Positions 34,335-44,414 of a DNA stretch of 64,000 nucleotides are shown piece after piece. Position 1 is the first letter of the stretch; each line of letters begins with the position of its first letter. The notes under the pieces are model-generated. The model was not told the DNA's origin, searched no databases, and saw nothing but the letters and a program-made list of their open reading frames with translations. The position numbers were made by a program, and so were the translations under genes. The stretch comes from Micrococcus lacusdianchii. Its GTDB lineage: Bacteria > Actinomycetota > Actinomycetes > Actinomycetales > Micrococcaceae. The stretch covers positions 1 to 64,000 of the forward strand of contig NZ_JAKNUW010000010.1 in NCBI RefSeq assembly GCF_023155805.1. The letters run 5' to 3'.

Positions 34335-35915
34335 ATGACGGAACGGACCGGGCAGGCCCACGAGGCCGGGACGATCGACCGGCTGATGGCCGGGTGGGTC
34401 GCCGACGTCGAGACCCCGGACGCCTGCACCGCCCACCTGCTCTGCGACCGCTGGCCGGCCGACGCCGTGGCGTTCCGGTTCGTGGCGGAGGACATGTCCG
34501 CCGTCGACCTCACCTTCGGCGAGCTGGCCGACCGCTCCCGCCGCCTCGCCACCGGCCTCGCCGCCCGCGGTGTCACGCGCGGCGACCGCGTGCCCGTGAT
34601 GATGTCCAAACGGGAGGAGCTCGTCATCACGCTGCTGGCCCTGTGGCGGCTCGGTGCCGTGCACGTGCCGCTGTTCACCGCGTTCGCCGCGGGCGCCGCC
34701 CGGATGCGCATCGAGGGCGCGGCGGCGCGGCTCGTCGTCGCCGAACCCCGCCAGGCCGAGAAGCTCACGGACATCCCCGGCATCGAGATCATCCGCACCG
34801 GAGCCGAGTGGGACGCGCTCGCGGACTCCGCGCCGCTGGCCGAGGACGTCGCCGTCGGCGGGGACGGGCCGATCGCCCTGCTGTTCACCTCCGGCACCAC
34901 CGGCCGCCCCAAGGGGGTGCCCGTGCCGCTGCGCGCGGCCGCCGCGTTCGCCGTCTACCTCACGTGCGCGGTGGACCTGCGCCCCGAGGACCTGTTCTGG
35001 AACGCGGCCGACCACGGCTGGGCGTACGGGCTGTACTACGGGATCGTCGGCACGCTGGTGCTCGGGGCGACCTCGGTGCAGTACCGCGGCGCCTTCTCCC
35101 CGGCGACCATGGTCGAGGTGATCCGCTCGCAGGACGTCACGAACCTCGCCGGCGCCCCCACGATGTTCCGCGCGCTGGCCAAGGCCGGGGAGGTCACCGA
35201 GGACGCCCCGCTGCGGCTGCGGCGTGTGTCCACGGCGGGGGAGCCGCTGCCGCCGTCCGTGCTCGAGTGGGGCCGGTCGGCCCTCGGCACGGAGATCCGC
35301 GACCACTACGGCCAGACCGAGCTGGGCATGGTCATCTGCACCCCCGCGCACCCCGAGCTGGCCGCGCCGCCCCGCCCGGGTTCGATGGGTGTGCCCCTGC
35401 CGGGGATCGCCGCGGAGATCCGGGACGGGCAGATCGCGATCGACGCGGCCTCGCCCCTGTTCTGGTTCCCCGGCTACCTCGGGGAGCCGGAGAAGACCGC
35501 GGAGCGCTTCGCCCCGGACGGGCGCTGGTATCTGACCGGGGACACCGCCCGGCAGGACGACGACGGCTGGTTCTTCTTCTCCTCCCGGGACGACGACGTG
35601 ATCCTCGCCGCCGGGTACCGGATCGGCCCGTTCGACGTGGAGTCCGTGCTCATCGACCACCCGCGGGTGCAGGAGGTCGCCGTCGTCGGCCTGCCGGACC
35701 CGGAGGGGGTGCGGGGCGAGGAGGTCGTGGCGTTCGTGGTGCCCGCCGGGGCCGTCGCGGACCCGGACGCCCTGGCGGCCGAGCTGCAGGCGAAGGTCCG
35801 CGACGAGTACTCCAAGCACGCCTACCCGCGCCGGGTGCACTTCGTGGACCGGCTGCCCAAGACCCCCTCCGGCAAGCTGCAGCGGTTCCTGTTGCGCCAG
35901 GGCGCCGCCGACTGA
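34335..35915 (+). CDS. Acyl-CoA synthetase (AMP-forming), acetyl/medium-chain type
   Basis: A 526-residue ligase that activates a carboxylic acid with ATP and CoA. Motifs: FTSGTTGRPKGVPVP near residue 185, HYGQTELGM near 325, WYLTGDTARQDDDGWFFF near 400, SRDDDVILAAGYRIGPFDVE and the C-terminal PKTPSGKLQRF with the catalytic Lys. The GRPKG and YRIGP motifs are of the acetyl-/medium-chain (MACS) branch. ATG 34335 is chosen because AGGAG lies nine bases upstream. The substrate is not certain; a role with the nearby aromatic-acid genes is possible. Confidence 0.88.
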   Translation: MTERTGQAHEAGTIDRLMAGWVADVETPDACTAHLLCDRWPADAVAFRFVAEDMSAVDLTFGELADRSRRLATGLAARGVTRGDRVPVMMSKREELVITLLALWRLGAVHVPLFTAFAAGAARMRIEGAAARLVVAEPRQAEKLTDIPGIEIIRTGAEWDALADSAPLAEDVAVGGDGPIALLFTSGTTGRPKGVPVPLRAAAAFAVYLTCAVDLRPEDLFWNAADHGWAYGLYYGIVGTLVLGATSVQYRGAFSPATMVEVIRSQDVTNLAGAPTMFRALAKAGEVTEDAPLRLRRVSTAGEPLPPSVLEWGRSALGTEIRDHYGQTELGMVICTPAHPELAAPPRPGSMGVPLPGIAAEIRDGQIAIDAASPLFWFPGYLGEPEKTAERFAPDGRWYLTGDTARQDDDGWFFFSSRDDDVILAAGYRIGPFDVESVLIDHPRVQEVAVVGLPDPEGVRGEEVVAFVVPAGAVADPDALAAELQAKVRDEYSKHAYPRRVHFVDRLPKTPSGKLQRFLLRQGAAD

Positions 35916-35916
35916 G

Positions 35917-38900
35917 TCAGCGGTGCACGAGCCGCAGGAACGCGCCGATCATCGGCAGGTCCTCGGGGCGGGTGGGCAGCGCGTCCGCGAGGGCGGGGGA
36001 GTGGACGAGGTAGGCGGCCCACTGCCCGCGCGAGATCGACACGTTGAGCCGGTTCCGGTTCAGGAGGAAGTCCAGCCCGCGCGGCACCTCCTGCGGTGAG
36101 GACGCCGCCATCGTCAGGATCGCGACGGCGGCCTCCCGGCCCTGGAACTTGTCCACAGTGCCGACGGTGGTGCCTTCGAGACCGGCGGCGTCGAGCACCC
36201 CCCCGGACCGTGGCGACCTGCGCGTTGTACGGGGCCACCACGATCACGTCGGACGGCTCGAGCGGCCGGCCGGGATCGTCCGGGCCGGTGGACCAGGTGC
36301 GGCCGAGCAGTGACCGGACGATCTCGACGACGGCCGCGGCCTCCTCCGGCGAGGACACCGCGTTGCCCGTGTGGGAGACCGGCCACGGGTGCAGCCCGGG
36401 CTCCACGCCGTCGAGCCGGCGGGCGTCCGTGACCTCCTCCCGCGCGCCGAGCCGGCCGGCGTAGGAGAGCTCGGAGACCGCGCGGGTGAGCGCCGAATGC
36501 ATGCGCCACGAGGTGTCCAGGAAGAAGCCGCGGTCGGCGCGGAGCACGGGGGCGCCCTCCGCGATCCAGGTCAGGGCCGCGTCGCCGATGGGCTGGGGGT
36601 GCTCGCCCTTGCTGACCTGGGGGAGCTGCTGCGGGTCACCCAGCAGCAGCACCGTCTCGGCCAGGGCGCTCGCGCCCAGGAGGTGCGCGAGGGAGAGCTG
36701 CCCGGCCTCGTCCACCACCAGGAGGTCGACCGGCTGGGCCGCGGCGTTCGCGAAGGTCCACGCGGTGCCGCCCAGGACCCGGCCCGGTGCCAGGAAGGCA
36801 TGGACCTCCGATGAGCCCAGGGTCGTCCAGCGGTGCGGTCCGTCCGGGTCCTTGGGCTCCTTGCCCACGCGGTCGGGGTCCACACCGACGCCGATCAGCT
36901 GGTCGAGGAAGTTCTCCACCACCGCGTGGGACTGGGCGGTGACGCCGACCGTCCAGCCCCGGTCCAGGAGTTCCTTCACCGCGCGGCTGCCCACGTACGT
37001 CTTGCCGGTGCCGGGAGGGCCCTGCACGGCCACGTAGGAGCCGCGTGCGGATTCGACCGCCTCGACCAGGCCCCCGACGCCGTCCCGCCGGCCGTCTCGT
37101 ACGTCCGCCCCGATCGCGGCGAGGGTCCGGTCCGTGGTGCGCGGGGCACGGCGCGCCAGGATGTCGAACACCGCTCCGTCCGGCAGCCGGCCGCGGCGGG
37201 CGGCCTCGGCGGCCTGCTCCCGGATGCGTTCGAGGAGGCCGCCGGGCCGGACGTAGTTGAGGTGGAACACCGCCATGGGCACCTCCGCGTGCGGTTCCGG
37301 CTCGTACTTGGTGCTGAGGCGCTGCAGCAGGCTGACGCGGAACCGGCCCGGTGCGATCTCCTCCACCTCGGTCACGTCCACGGGCGATCGGCTCTGCCAG
37401 CGGACGGCGTTGGGGGCCAGCTCCGCCCCGCGCGGCGGCTGCTCGTACAGGGCGTTGAGCTTGAACCTCTCCTGGCTGTTCCGACGCGGCCGGACCTCGG
37501 TGCCCGGCTCGAGGCGCCCAGTCACGGTCAGCGTCCGGGCGGGGTTGCTCCGCGGGGTGGGGCGTTCCCACGCACCCACCGACTCGACGGTGTCGAACAC
37601 CAGGTTCGCGCGTGGCTCCTGCCACTCGTCCGGGGCGGACACGGCCCGATCGAACATGGCCCACCACAGCGGCTTGTTCTCCCGGGCGAAGTAGCCCAGC
37701 CCCGCGGCCAGCAGGGCGATACCGCGCCGCCCGCCGTCGAGCTCCGCCTCCGGGGCCCCCGTCCCTCCCGCCTCGTCCCTCTCGGCGCCCGCCAGCGCCT
37801 GCAGCGAGGCGGCGAGGGCCGCGTCCTGCTCCTGGAGCGACGGCGCGGCCTCGACCAGCGGCTCGTCCCCGGTCGCGGCGTCGTCGACGGGACGGTCCGC
37901 GACGGCGGCCTCCTCGGGCTCGACCTGCGCCAGCAGCCAGTCCCGCAGCCGCGCCGTGGAGACGCAGTCGTACCGGTTGTAGTCCTCGATGTCGGCGCGG
38001 ATCGCCCTCGCGACCTCGGTGTCCCCGGCCTCCATCGCGGCGACGTACCGGTGGTACTCGGTGACGCTGTCCGCCGCCGTCGTGACGCCGTCCTCCGCCC
38101 GGTGCTCCGCCCCCATGTAGAGGGGCTCCAGCTTCTTGATGGAGTAGCTCGGCACACCGGCCCGCAGGGCGGCGCGGACCGTGGAGTACAGGTCCACGAA
38201 CAGCCCCGCGCGCAGCCAGTCGTCCAGCTCGCGCTCGCCTACACCGTGGCGCACGGTCAGGCGTTTCAGCGCGGTGACCTCGTACGGGGCGTAGTGGTAG
38301 ATCCGCATCCCCGGGTGGGCCGCGCGTCGCGCCTCCACGAACGCCACGAACTGCTCGAGCGCCGCCCGCTCGGCGGCACGGGTGTCCGCCCACAGACCCG
38401 TGAACCGGAAGTCGGCCGAGGCGGTGCGCGCGGTGTCCCCACCCGGCGCCTCGACCCAGCCCCACAGGTACTCGAGGCCCTCCATGCTCCCGTCCGCGGA
38501 GACCCACAGCGGGTCCCCCTCGAAGTCGAAGAAGACGTCTCCGGCGTCCGGCACGGGCAGCCCCGCCACGGCGCGCGGGTCCACGATCCGATGCGGCGGC
38601 AGCCCGTCCGCCCCGGCCGGCTCCAGCTGGATCGCCGCCTGTTCCCGCAGTGCCTCCCACGTGCGGCGGGCCATGCCCTCCGGCGGTGCGACGGACGCCG
38701 CGAGTTGCTCGATGGTCGTGATGCCGGCCTCGCGCAGCCGGGTGCGCTGCAACCGCGTGGCCCCCGCCGTGAGCAGCACGTCCCGGTGCTCGGCGACGGC
38801 CTCCTCGCACGCCTCGCATGCGCCGCAGACGCTCAGGCGGTCGTCGCCCCAGCGGGCGGGCTCCCCGGCGGCCACGTGATCCTGCAGCAGCGCCTCCAGC

Positions 38901-39508
38901 CGGGCGCGCTGGTGCCGGTACACCGGGATCACCTCGTCCAGGTCCGCGACGTGCCGGGAACCGTCCCCGAGCCACAGGCTGCCCTGCCGCGCCCGCGGCA
39001 CGTCCATGCCGTCCAGCAGGTCTGCGTACGCGGCGATCTGCAGCAGCGCCGTCACCCGTGCATGCCGGGCCAGCTTCGTGTCCACCACCTCGTACGCGCC
39101 CTCGGGGTGCTCCTCGTCCGTGCGGAGCACGAGGAAGTCGGCCAGACCGCCGAACGCGCCGTCGTGCAGCATCCCCTGGAACACGACGGCGGGGCGCGCG
39201 GCCAACGCCGCCGCGGTGCGCTCGCGGGCGGCCTGCACACCCTCGGGCGTGTAGCGCTCCGGGCGGGCGAGCCGGACCACCTGGTCTGCGCCGTGCTCCG
39301 CCTCGAGTCGCGCGAGCACGCGGGACTCGTGCTCGTCCCCGAGGCGGGAGACCCGCTCGAGGAACGCATCCGCCACGCCGATCCGCGGGGCGCGCCCGAG
39401 CGCGGGGTCCACCGTCCCGCGCAGCCACCCGTACGTGCACGTCGCGGCGGCGGTGATGTCCGAGGGGCTGAGCATGAAGGAGGCGCGGTCCGGCGCGAAG
39501 GTCACCAT
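35917..39508 (-). pseudogene. TM0106-type RecB-like nuclease / SF1 helicase, frameshifted
   Basis: This encodes a roughly 1,196-residue protein once one base is removed. The N-terminal part is a RecB-like nuclease (EVVDTKLARHARVTALLQI). A middle RNase H-like domain has VFFDFEGDPLWV. The C-terminal part is an SF1 helicase: Walker A QGPPGTGKTYVG, DEAGQ, GDPQQLPQ, then in another frame DKFQGREAAVAI and RNRLNVSISRG. The frame breaks in a run of seven C at 36198-36204 (G on the coding strand); with six the reading continues as VATVRGVLDAAGLEG. So it is a recent mutation, a phase-variable switch or a sequencing error. Family members are linked to DNA repair or defence without firm proof. Confidence 0.85.
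36198..36204. other. Seven-base homopolymer at the helicase frameshift
   Basis: CCCCCCC on the plus strand. Six would restore a single open frame across all helicase motifs. The two frames overlap only here, so this is the shift point. Confidence 0.8.
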
Positions 39509-39654
39509 GCCGTCACCCTAGACAGGAGCCGCGGACGCGATGGGCAGGGCCCGCGCACACGGTCCCGGCGCGCCTCGCCCCGGCGGCGGCAGGGCGGGGT
39601 CGGCGAGCGTCACACACCGGACCGGACTTGACGTGGGTCACATCCAGAGAGTTA

Positions 39655-39670
39655 CCTAATGATCGTTCAG
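39655..39670. promoter_or_regulatory. PaaR operator upstream of paaI-paaK-paaR
   Basis: CCTAATG-AT-CGTTCAG, flanked by TTA and TAA, is the most degenerate of five copies of the 16-bp palindrome in this window. It lies about 54 bases upstream of the paaI start, downstream of a TTGACG at 39628. Confidence 0.7.
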
Positions 39671-39723
39671 TAATTCTCTGCGCCGCCGCGCCGGCGCGCC
39701 CGTGCCGGCAGGGAGGCCCGCCC

Positions 39724-40140
39724 ATGACCGAGACCGCCCACCACCCCATGCTCGCGGAGGACCGCGTGGCACGGTGGCTCGGCGTCACCCTCGAGGCCGC
39801 CGAGAAGGAGCACGCGCGCATCCGGATGACGCTCACCGAGGACCAGCACAACGGCTTCGGCCTGGCCCACGGCGGCGCCGTCTTCGCGTTCGCGGACACG
39901 TGCTTCGCGCTGACCTGCAACGACCCCGCCTCGGACGGCTCCACCCTCACCGTGGCCTCCGGCGTGGACGTCAACTTCCTTGCGGCCACCCGCGCCGGGC
40001 AGACCCTCGTCGCGGAGGGCCGCCTGGTCGCCGCCGCCGGCCGCTCGGCCGTCTATGACATCACCGTCACCACCGACGACGGCACCCCGGTGGCCGCCTT
40101 CCGCGGCCGCTCCCGCACCATCCCCGCCCCCGGACGCTGA
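39724..40140 (+). CDS. paaI: Hydroxyphenylacetyl-CoA thioesterase PaaI
   Basis: A 138-residue hot-dog-fold thioesterase that rescues trapped CoA esters in the phenylacetate route. The family motif is QHNGFGLAHGGAVFAFADT, with the catalytic Asn, Gly-Gly and Asp. The C-terminal half reads VDVNFLAATRAGQTLVAEG. ATG 39724 follows GGGAGG. It is the first gene of paaI-paaK-paaR and lies behind a PaaR-type operator. Confidence 0.92.
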   Translation: MTETAHHPMLAEDRVARWLGVTLEAAEKEHARIRMTLTEDQHNGFGLAHGGAVFAFADTCFALTCNDPASDGSTLTVASGVDVNFLAATRAGQTLVAEGRLVAAAGRSAVYDITVTTDDGTPVAAFRGRSRTIPAPGR

Positions 40141-40208
40141 CCGGCGGGCGCACCCGCCGGTGCGCCGTCGTCGACCGCCGCCCGACCCCGCATCCCCAGG
40201 AGAACGCC

Positions 40209-41558
40209 ATGCTCGAGGCCTCGATCCCCAACCCGTACACGCCGGCACCCCTGCCCGCCCCCGCCGACCGCGGGGCCCCGGACCCCGAGGAGACGATGAG
40301 CCGGGACCAGATCGAGGCGCTCCAGTTCGAACGCCTCCGCTGGACCCTGCACCACGCCTACGAGAACGTGCCCGCGTATCGGGAGCACTTCGACGCGCAC
40401 GGCGTCCACCCCTCGGACTTCACGGAGCTCGGGGACCTCGCCAAGTTCCCGTACACGGACAAGGAGTTCCTGCGGAAGAGCTACCCGTTCGGCGCGTTCG
40501 CCGCCACGGGCCCCGAGCTGCGTCGCATCCACGCCTCCTCCGGCACCACCGGCCAGCCCACCGTGGTCGGCTACACCGACGACGACCTGGCCACGTGGGC
40601 CACCCTCGTCGCCCGCTGCTTCCGCGCCGGCGGCATCCGCCCCGGTGACCGCGTGCACAACGCGTACGGCTACGGCCTGTTCACCGGCGGCCTCGGCGCC
40701 CACTACGGCGCCGAGCGCGTCGGGGCGGCCGTGATCCCGATGTCCGGCGGGCAGACGGAGAAGCAGGTGCAGCTGATCACCGACTTCCAGCCGCGCGCCA
40801 TCCTCTCCACGCCCACCTACCTGCTGACCATCGCGGACGGCTTCAAGAAGCTCGGCCTGGACCCCCGCGAGTCCTCCCTCGAGGTCGCGATCCTCGGCGC
40901 GGAGCCGTGGACCGAGGAGATGCGCCGCGAGATCGAGCAGACCTTCGACCTCGACGCCCTGGACATCTACGGCCTCTCGGAGGTCATGGGCCCGGGCGTG
41001 GCCGGCGAGTCCGCGGCCATCAAGGACGGCTCCCATATCTGGGAGGACCACTTCCGCCCCGAGATCATCGACCCGCTCACGGACGAGGTCCTCGAGACCG
41101 GCCGCCACGGCGAGCTCGTCTTCACCTCGCTCACCAAGCAGGCGCTGCCGATCATCCGGTACCGCACCCACGACCTCACCCGCCTGCTGCCGGGCACCAC
41201 GCACCCGGGCCACCGCCGCATGGGCCGCATCACGGGCCGCTCGGACGACATGATCATCCTGCGCGGCGTGAACCTGTTCCCGTCGCAGATCGAGGAGCTG
41301 GCCCTCAAGGAGCCGGCCCTGTCGCCGCACTTCACCCTCGAGATCACCCGCCCGGACCGCATGGACCAGATGGCCGTGATCATCGAGCGCCGCGATCATG
41401 CGACCCTCGAGGAGGCCCAGGCCTGCGCAGCGCACCTGCGCATGGAGATCAAGACGAAGATCGGCCCCTCGTGCGTGATCAACGTGGTGGAGCCGGAGTC
41501 CCTGGCCCGCTCCTCCGGCAAGCTCAAGCGGATCTACGACCTGCGCGACCCGGCCTGA
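40209..41558 (+). CDS. paaK: Phenylacetate-CoA ligase PaaK
   Basis: A 449-residue ligase that makes phenylacetyl-CoA, the first step of the pathway. It has the PaaK version of the adenylation motifs: ASSGTTGQPTVVGYT near residue 110, IYGLSEVMGPGVAGE near 255, GRITGRSDDMIILRGVNLFP near 340 and SSGKLKRIYDLR at the end. AGGAG lies seven bases before ATG 40209. It is 68 bases after paaI and 95 bases before paaR in the same direction. Confidence 0.96.
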   Translation: MLEASIPNPYTPAPLPAPADRGAPDPEETMSRDQIEALQFERLRWTLHHAYENVPAYREHFDAHGVHPSDFTELGDLAKFPYTDKEFLRKSYPFGAFAATGPELRRIHASSGTTGQPTVVGYTDDDLATWATLVARCFRAGGIRPGDRVHNAYGYGLFTGGLGAHYGAERVGAAVIPMSGGQTEKQVQLITDFQPRAILSTPTYLLTIADGFKKLGLDPRESSLEVAILGAEPWTEEMRREIEQTFDLDALDIYGLSEVMGPGVAGESAAIKDGSHIWEDHFRPEIIDPLTDEVLETGRHGELVFTSLTKQALPIIRYRTHDLTRLLPGTTHPGHRRMGRITGRSDDMIILRGVNLFPSQIEELALKEPALSPHFTLEITRPDRMDQMAVIIERRDHATLEEAQACAAHLRMEIKTKIGPSCVINVVEPESLARSSGKLKRIYDLRDPA

Positions 41559-41653
41559 TCCCGTCCCCGCGGCCGACCCCGACGCCGGCGTGCCCGGTAC
41601 AGTGGACCGGTGCGCCGTCGTCGTCGGCGTCCGCCCGCCCCCGAAGGAGCCCC

Positions 41654-42265
41654 GTGCCCCAGAGCAGCCCCACCCCGCGCCGCGGCCGGCCCGGCTATGA
41701 CCGGCAGACGCTGCTGGCCGAGTGCGTCGAGCTCTTCAACCGGCACGGCTACGAGGCGACGTCCATGGGCATGCTCGCCACCCACCTGGGCATCTCCAAG
41801 TCCGCGATCTACCACCACGTGGAGTCCAAGGAGGCGATCCTCGACCACGCGGTCACGGAGGCGCTCGACGCCCTCGAGGCGTGCCTGGACGATGTGGTGG
41901 CCAGCGGGGCCGACGCCGGCGCGCAGGTCGAGGCGGCCATCCGCGGCACGCTCGGGGTGCTGGCGGAGAAGCAGCCCGAGGTGACCCTGCTGCTGCGCCT
42001 GCGCGGGAACTCGGCGGTCGAGGTGGCCGCCGTCGAGCGCCGACGCGAGATCACCCGGCGTCTGGGCGACCTGCTCGAGGCCGCCCAGGCCGCGGGTGCG
42101 GTGCGCTCCGACGTGACCCCGCGCAACCTCGCGCGCCTGGCGCTCGGCATGATCAACTCGATCGTCGACTGGTACCGGCCGGATCGCGGCGTCCCCGGCC
42201 AGCAGGGACCGGGCCAGATGATCGACGCCGTCACGGGCGTGGTGCTCGGGGGTCTGCAGGGCTGA
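41654..42265 (+). CDS. paaR: TetR-family regulator, probable PaaR
   Basis: A 203-residue TetR repressor. The helix-turn-helix is MGMLATHLGISKSAIYHHVE near residues 38-57, and the ligand domain includes LLRLRGNSAVEVAAVERRR. It is encoded directly after paaK, as in corynebacteria, where PaaR responds to phenylacetyl-CoA. The likely operators are the five 16-bp palindromes in this window; none lies directly before its own GTG start (41654, after AAGGAG), so control of paaR would come through the paaI promoter. It ends 13 bases before a convergent lipoprotein gene. Confidence 0.87.
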   Translation: MPQSSPTPRRGRPGYDRQTLLAECVELFNRHGYEATSMGMLATHLGISKSAIYHHVESKEAILDHAVTEALDALEACLDDVVASGADAGAQVEAAIRGTLGVLAEKQPEVTLLLRLRGNSAVEVAAVERRREITRRLGDLLEAAQAAGAVRSDVTPRNLARLALGMINSIVDWYRPDRGVPGQQGPGQMIDAVTGVVLGGLQG

Positions 42266-42278
42266 GGGCCCGCTGTCC

Positions 42279-43229
42279 TCAGCCCTGGCCGTCGAGCGCG
42301 GTGAGCACGTCGGCGACGATCGAGGCCGCACGGTCCTCGGCGTCCGCGGGCACCCCGCCGTCCGCGTCGGCCTGGGCCACGGCCACGGTGCGGGCGCCGT
42401 CCTGCACGGCCGTCAGGTGGGAGTAGACGGATCCCCCGGGGGCCGGGAGCGCCGTGTACGCGGTGCCGCCCTCGTGCTCGGTCCGCGTCACGCTCTCCAC
42501 GACGAGCCCGGCCAGGTCCACCCCGGTGCAGGCCTGCGCCGCCGCCCGGGCGTCCTCCAGGGCGGCGCGGGCGGCCTCCTCCGTGGGGTACACGGTGACG
42601 CGCACGCCGAGCGGAGTGACCTCGGCGTCGGGGGACGTCGTCAAGGAGGGCACCGGCGTCGAGGTGGGCCCGCCGCCGGTCGTGGCGGCCGTCTCCGGCT
42701 GGGCCGTGAGCCCCAGATCCGCCGCCCCGGCCTCGGCGTCCCGCTCCAGGTCGGAGCGTGTGGCGTCCAGGCAGGCCTGCTGTTCCGCGCTGCGGGTGGA
42801 AGCCGGGCTCGCGCCGGCGTCGACCGTCTGCTCCAGGCCGGCGGCCCGCTGGCGCAGCTCCGTCTGCCGCTCCAGCGGCGAGGCGGCGCTCAGCCCCACC
42901 TCGGACCCCGGCCCCGCGGCCCGCTGCACGGCGGCCTGCACCGCCAGGGTCCGCTGCCCGTCCAGCGCGGGGGGCATCTCGAGGGACAGGCTGCCCGAGG
43001 CGGAGGCGCTGGCCGTGCTCTCCGTGGAGCTGCTGGCCGCGGGCGACGTGGACGCGGACGAGGCCGCGGGCGACGTGGACGCGGACGAGGCCGCCGTCGT
43101 CGTGGACGACGCCGATGACGCCGACGAGGGGGCGGGGGAGGAGGGCTCCCCGCCGCCGCCCGCGCACCCGGCGAGGGCGAGTGCGCCCACGGCGAGGGCG
43201 CCGAGCAGGGGGAGTCGGGGGGTCATCAT
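42279..43229 (-). CDS. Serine-rich lipoprotein
   Basis: A 316-residue exported lipoprotein of unknown role. The signal peptide ends in LALAGC. A linker of about 60 residues, nearly all Ser/Ala/Thr/Pro, includes two copies of ASSASTSPA encoded by a perfect 27-bp tandem repeat (43036-43089). The globular remainder reads LDGQRTLAVQAAVQRAAGPG and later VTVYPTEEAARAALEDARAA, recalling sensor or PknH-like extracytoplasmic domains, though that match is weak. Confidence 0.65.
   Translation of the reverse strand: MMTPRLPLLGALAVGALALAGCAGGGGEPSSPAPSSASSASSTTTAASSASTSPAASSASTSPAASSSTESTASASASGSLSLEMPPALDGQRTLAVQAAVQRAAGPGSEVGLSAASPLERQTELRQRAAGLEQTVDAGASPASTRSAEQQACLDATRSDLERDAEAGAADLGLTAQPETAATTGGGPTSTPVPSLTTSPDAEVTPLGVRVTVYPTEEAARAALEDARAAAQACTGVDLAGLVVESVTRTEHEGGTAYTALPAPGGSVYSHLTAVQDGARTVAVAQADADGGVPADAEDRAASIVADVLTALDGQG
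43036..43089. repeat. 27-bp perfect tandem repeat in the lipoprotein linker
   Basis: Two identical 27-base units begin GCCGCGGGCGACGTGGACGC. Each encodes nine residues of the Ser/Ala linker on the minus strand. Copy number could vary between strains without breaking the frame. Confidence 0.85.
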
Positions 43230-43287
43230 GGCCCGACTCTACGGGCGCTGTGACGGATGCCACAAGGAAGCGGCGGGGACATGCGTC

Positions 43288-43324
43288 GGGGCCGCCCGGT
43301 GCGGGGTGCGCACCGGACGGCCCC
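43288..43324. terminator. Hairpin after the 3-hydroxyacyl-CoA dehydrogenase gene
   Basis: GGGGCCGCCCGGTGC (43288-43302) pairs with GCACCGGACGGCCCC (43310-43324) with one mismatch. It follows the minus-strand gene ending at 43345. No T tract. Confidence 0.65.
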
Positions 43325-43344
43325 TGATCCGTCAGCGGAGGAGG

Positions 43345-44277
43345 TCAGCCGAGCGGGGTGTCCTTGTCGCCCAGGTTCCAGTCCTCCACCGGGCCGAGGT
43401 TCTCCCCGTCCGGCCCGTAGCGGTAGAACCCCTGGCCGTCGGCCACGCCGCTGTGGCCCTCGGCGATGCTCTTCTCGAGCAGCTCAGCGAAGCCGAGCTG
43501 CCAGTCGACGCCCGTGTTGCGGGAGACGTTGGCGGCCACGTGGAAGCCCACGATGTCATAGGTCTGGAACGGGCCGCGCTCGTTGCCGGTGGCCACGCGC
43601 CAGGTGCGGTCGATGTCCGCCGGGTTGCCCACTCCGTGCATGTACAGCTTGGAGCCGGCCTGCAGCCACGGGATGAGCAGGGAGTTGAGGAAGTAGCCCG
43701 GGATCTCCTTGCGCACGTGCACGGGGACCATGCCGGTCTCCTCGGCGAACTGCAGGGCTCCCGCGACGGCCTCCGGCGAGGTCGCGGCGGTGCCCATGAC
43801 CTCGGCGGTGTTCTGCGCCCAGATGCGGTTGGCGTAGTGCAGGGCCAGGAAGCGCTCCGGATGGCCGCTGGCGTCGGCGAAGTCCGAGGGCAGCAGGGAG
43901 GAGGTGTTCGTGGCGAACAGGGTCGTGGCGGGGGCGAGCTCGCCCACCTGGGCCCACACCTTGCGCTTGAGCTCCAGGTTCTCCGGGACGGCCTCGACCA
44001 CGATGTCCGCATCTGCCAGGGCCTCGCCGAGGTCCGAGGTCGGCGTGATGCGGGCGAGGGCCTCGTCGAAGCGCTGCGGGTCGTAGCCCTCCCCGAGGTC
44101 TGCTTCGTAACCCTGGCGGATCCACGCCCAGCGGCGCTCGATCCCCTCGAGGGCGGCGGGGACGGCGTCGTAGGCCACCACCTTCTTGCCGTGGTACGCC
44201 GCCTGCATGATGATCTGCGAACCCAGCACACCGGTGCCCAGCACGGTGACCTGATCGAAACGGGTGAACTCGGACAT
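43345..44277 (-). CDS. 3-hydroxyacyl-CoA dehydrogenase
   Basis: A 310-residue NAD-dependent enzyme oxidising 3-hydroxyacyl-CoA. The Rossmann motif is [20 protein letters not shown], and the active-site region includes [26 protein letters not shown] and [14 protein letters not shown]. It is a second such enzyme beside PaaH and has a broader, fatty-acid-type look. ATG 44277 follows GAAGAAGG; the upstream frame extension lacks family similarity. It lies after paaZ but a strong hairpin separates them, so it may have its own promoter. Confidence 0.9.
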   Translation of the reverse strand: MSEFTRFDQVTVLGTGVLGSQIIMQAAYHGKKVVAYDAVPAALEGIERRWAWIRQGYEADLGEGYDPQRFDEALARITPTSDLGEALADADIVVEAVPENLELKRKVWAQVGELAPATTLFATNTSSLLPSDFADASGHPERFLALHYANRIWAQNTAEVMGTAATSPEAVAGALQFAEETGMVPVHVRKEIPGYFLNSLLIPWLQAGSKLYMHGVGNPADIDRTWRVATGNERGPFQTYDIVGFHVAANVSRNTGVDWQLGFAELLEKSIAEGHSGVADGQGFYRYGPDGENLGPVEDWNLGDKDTPLG

Positions 44278-44358
44278 GTATGTCGACCTTCTTCTCTCGC
44301 GGTCCGAATGGGACGCCCAGGTGAACGTCCCGGGCACGCTCCTTGTTCCCGGGGACGA

Positions 44359-44402
44359 CGACGGGCCGCCCGGTGCGCGGGAGCGCACGGGACGGCCCGT
44401 CG
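44359..44402. terminator. Hairpin after paaZ
   Basis: CGACGGGCCGCCCGGTGCGC (44359-44378) pairs with the stretch 44383-44402 at 18 of 20 positions over a 4-base loop. It lies 13 bases beyond the paaZ stop on the minus strand. Confidence 0.7.
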
Positions 44403-44414
44403 GGGCGGGGAGGC

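Noticed and set aside
31497-35840. A minus-strand open frame of more than 1,400 codons
   Set aside because: Only the last 393 residues match a protein family (the AAA ATPase). The upstream part runs antisense through purB and the acyl-CoA synthetase and is Arg/Gly/Pro-rich shadow coding.
36833-39631. A plus-strand open frame of over 900 codons opposite the helicase
   Set aside because: It is the antisense shadow of the nuclease/helicase gene, with no family motifs and high-GC composition bias.
43036-43089. Possible CRISPR-like array
   Set aside because: Only two adjacent identical units without spacers, inside a coding region.
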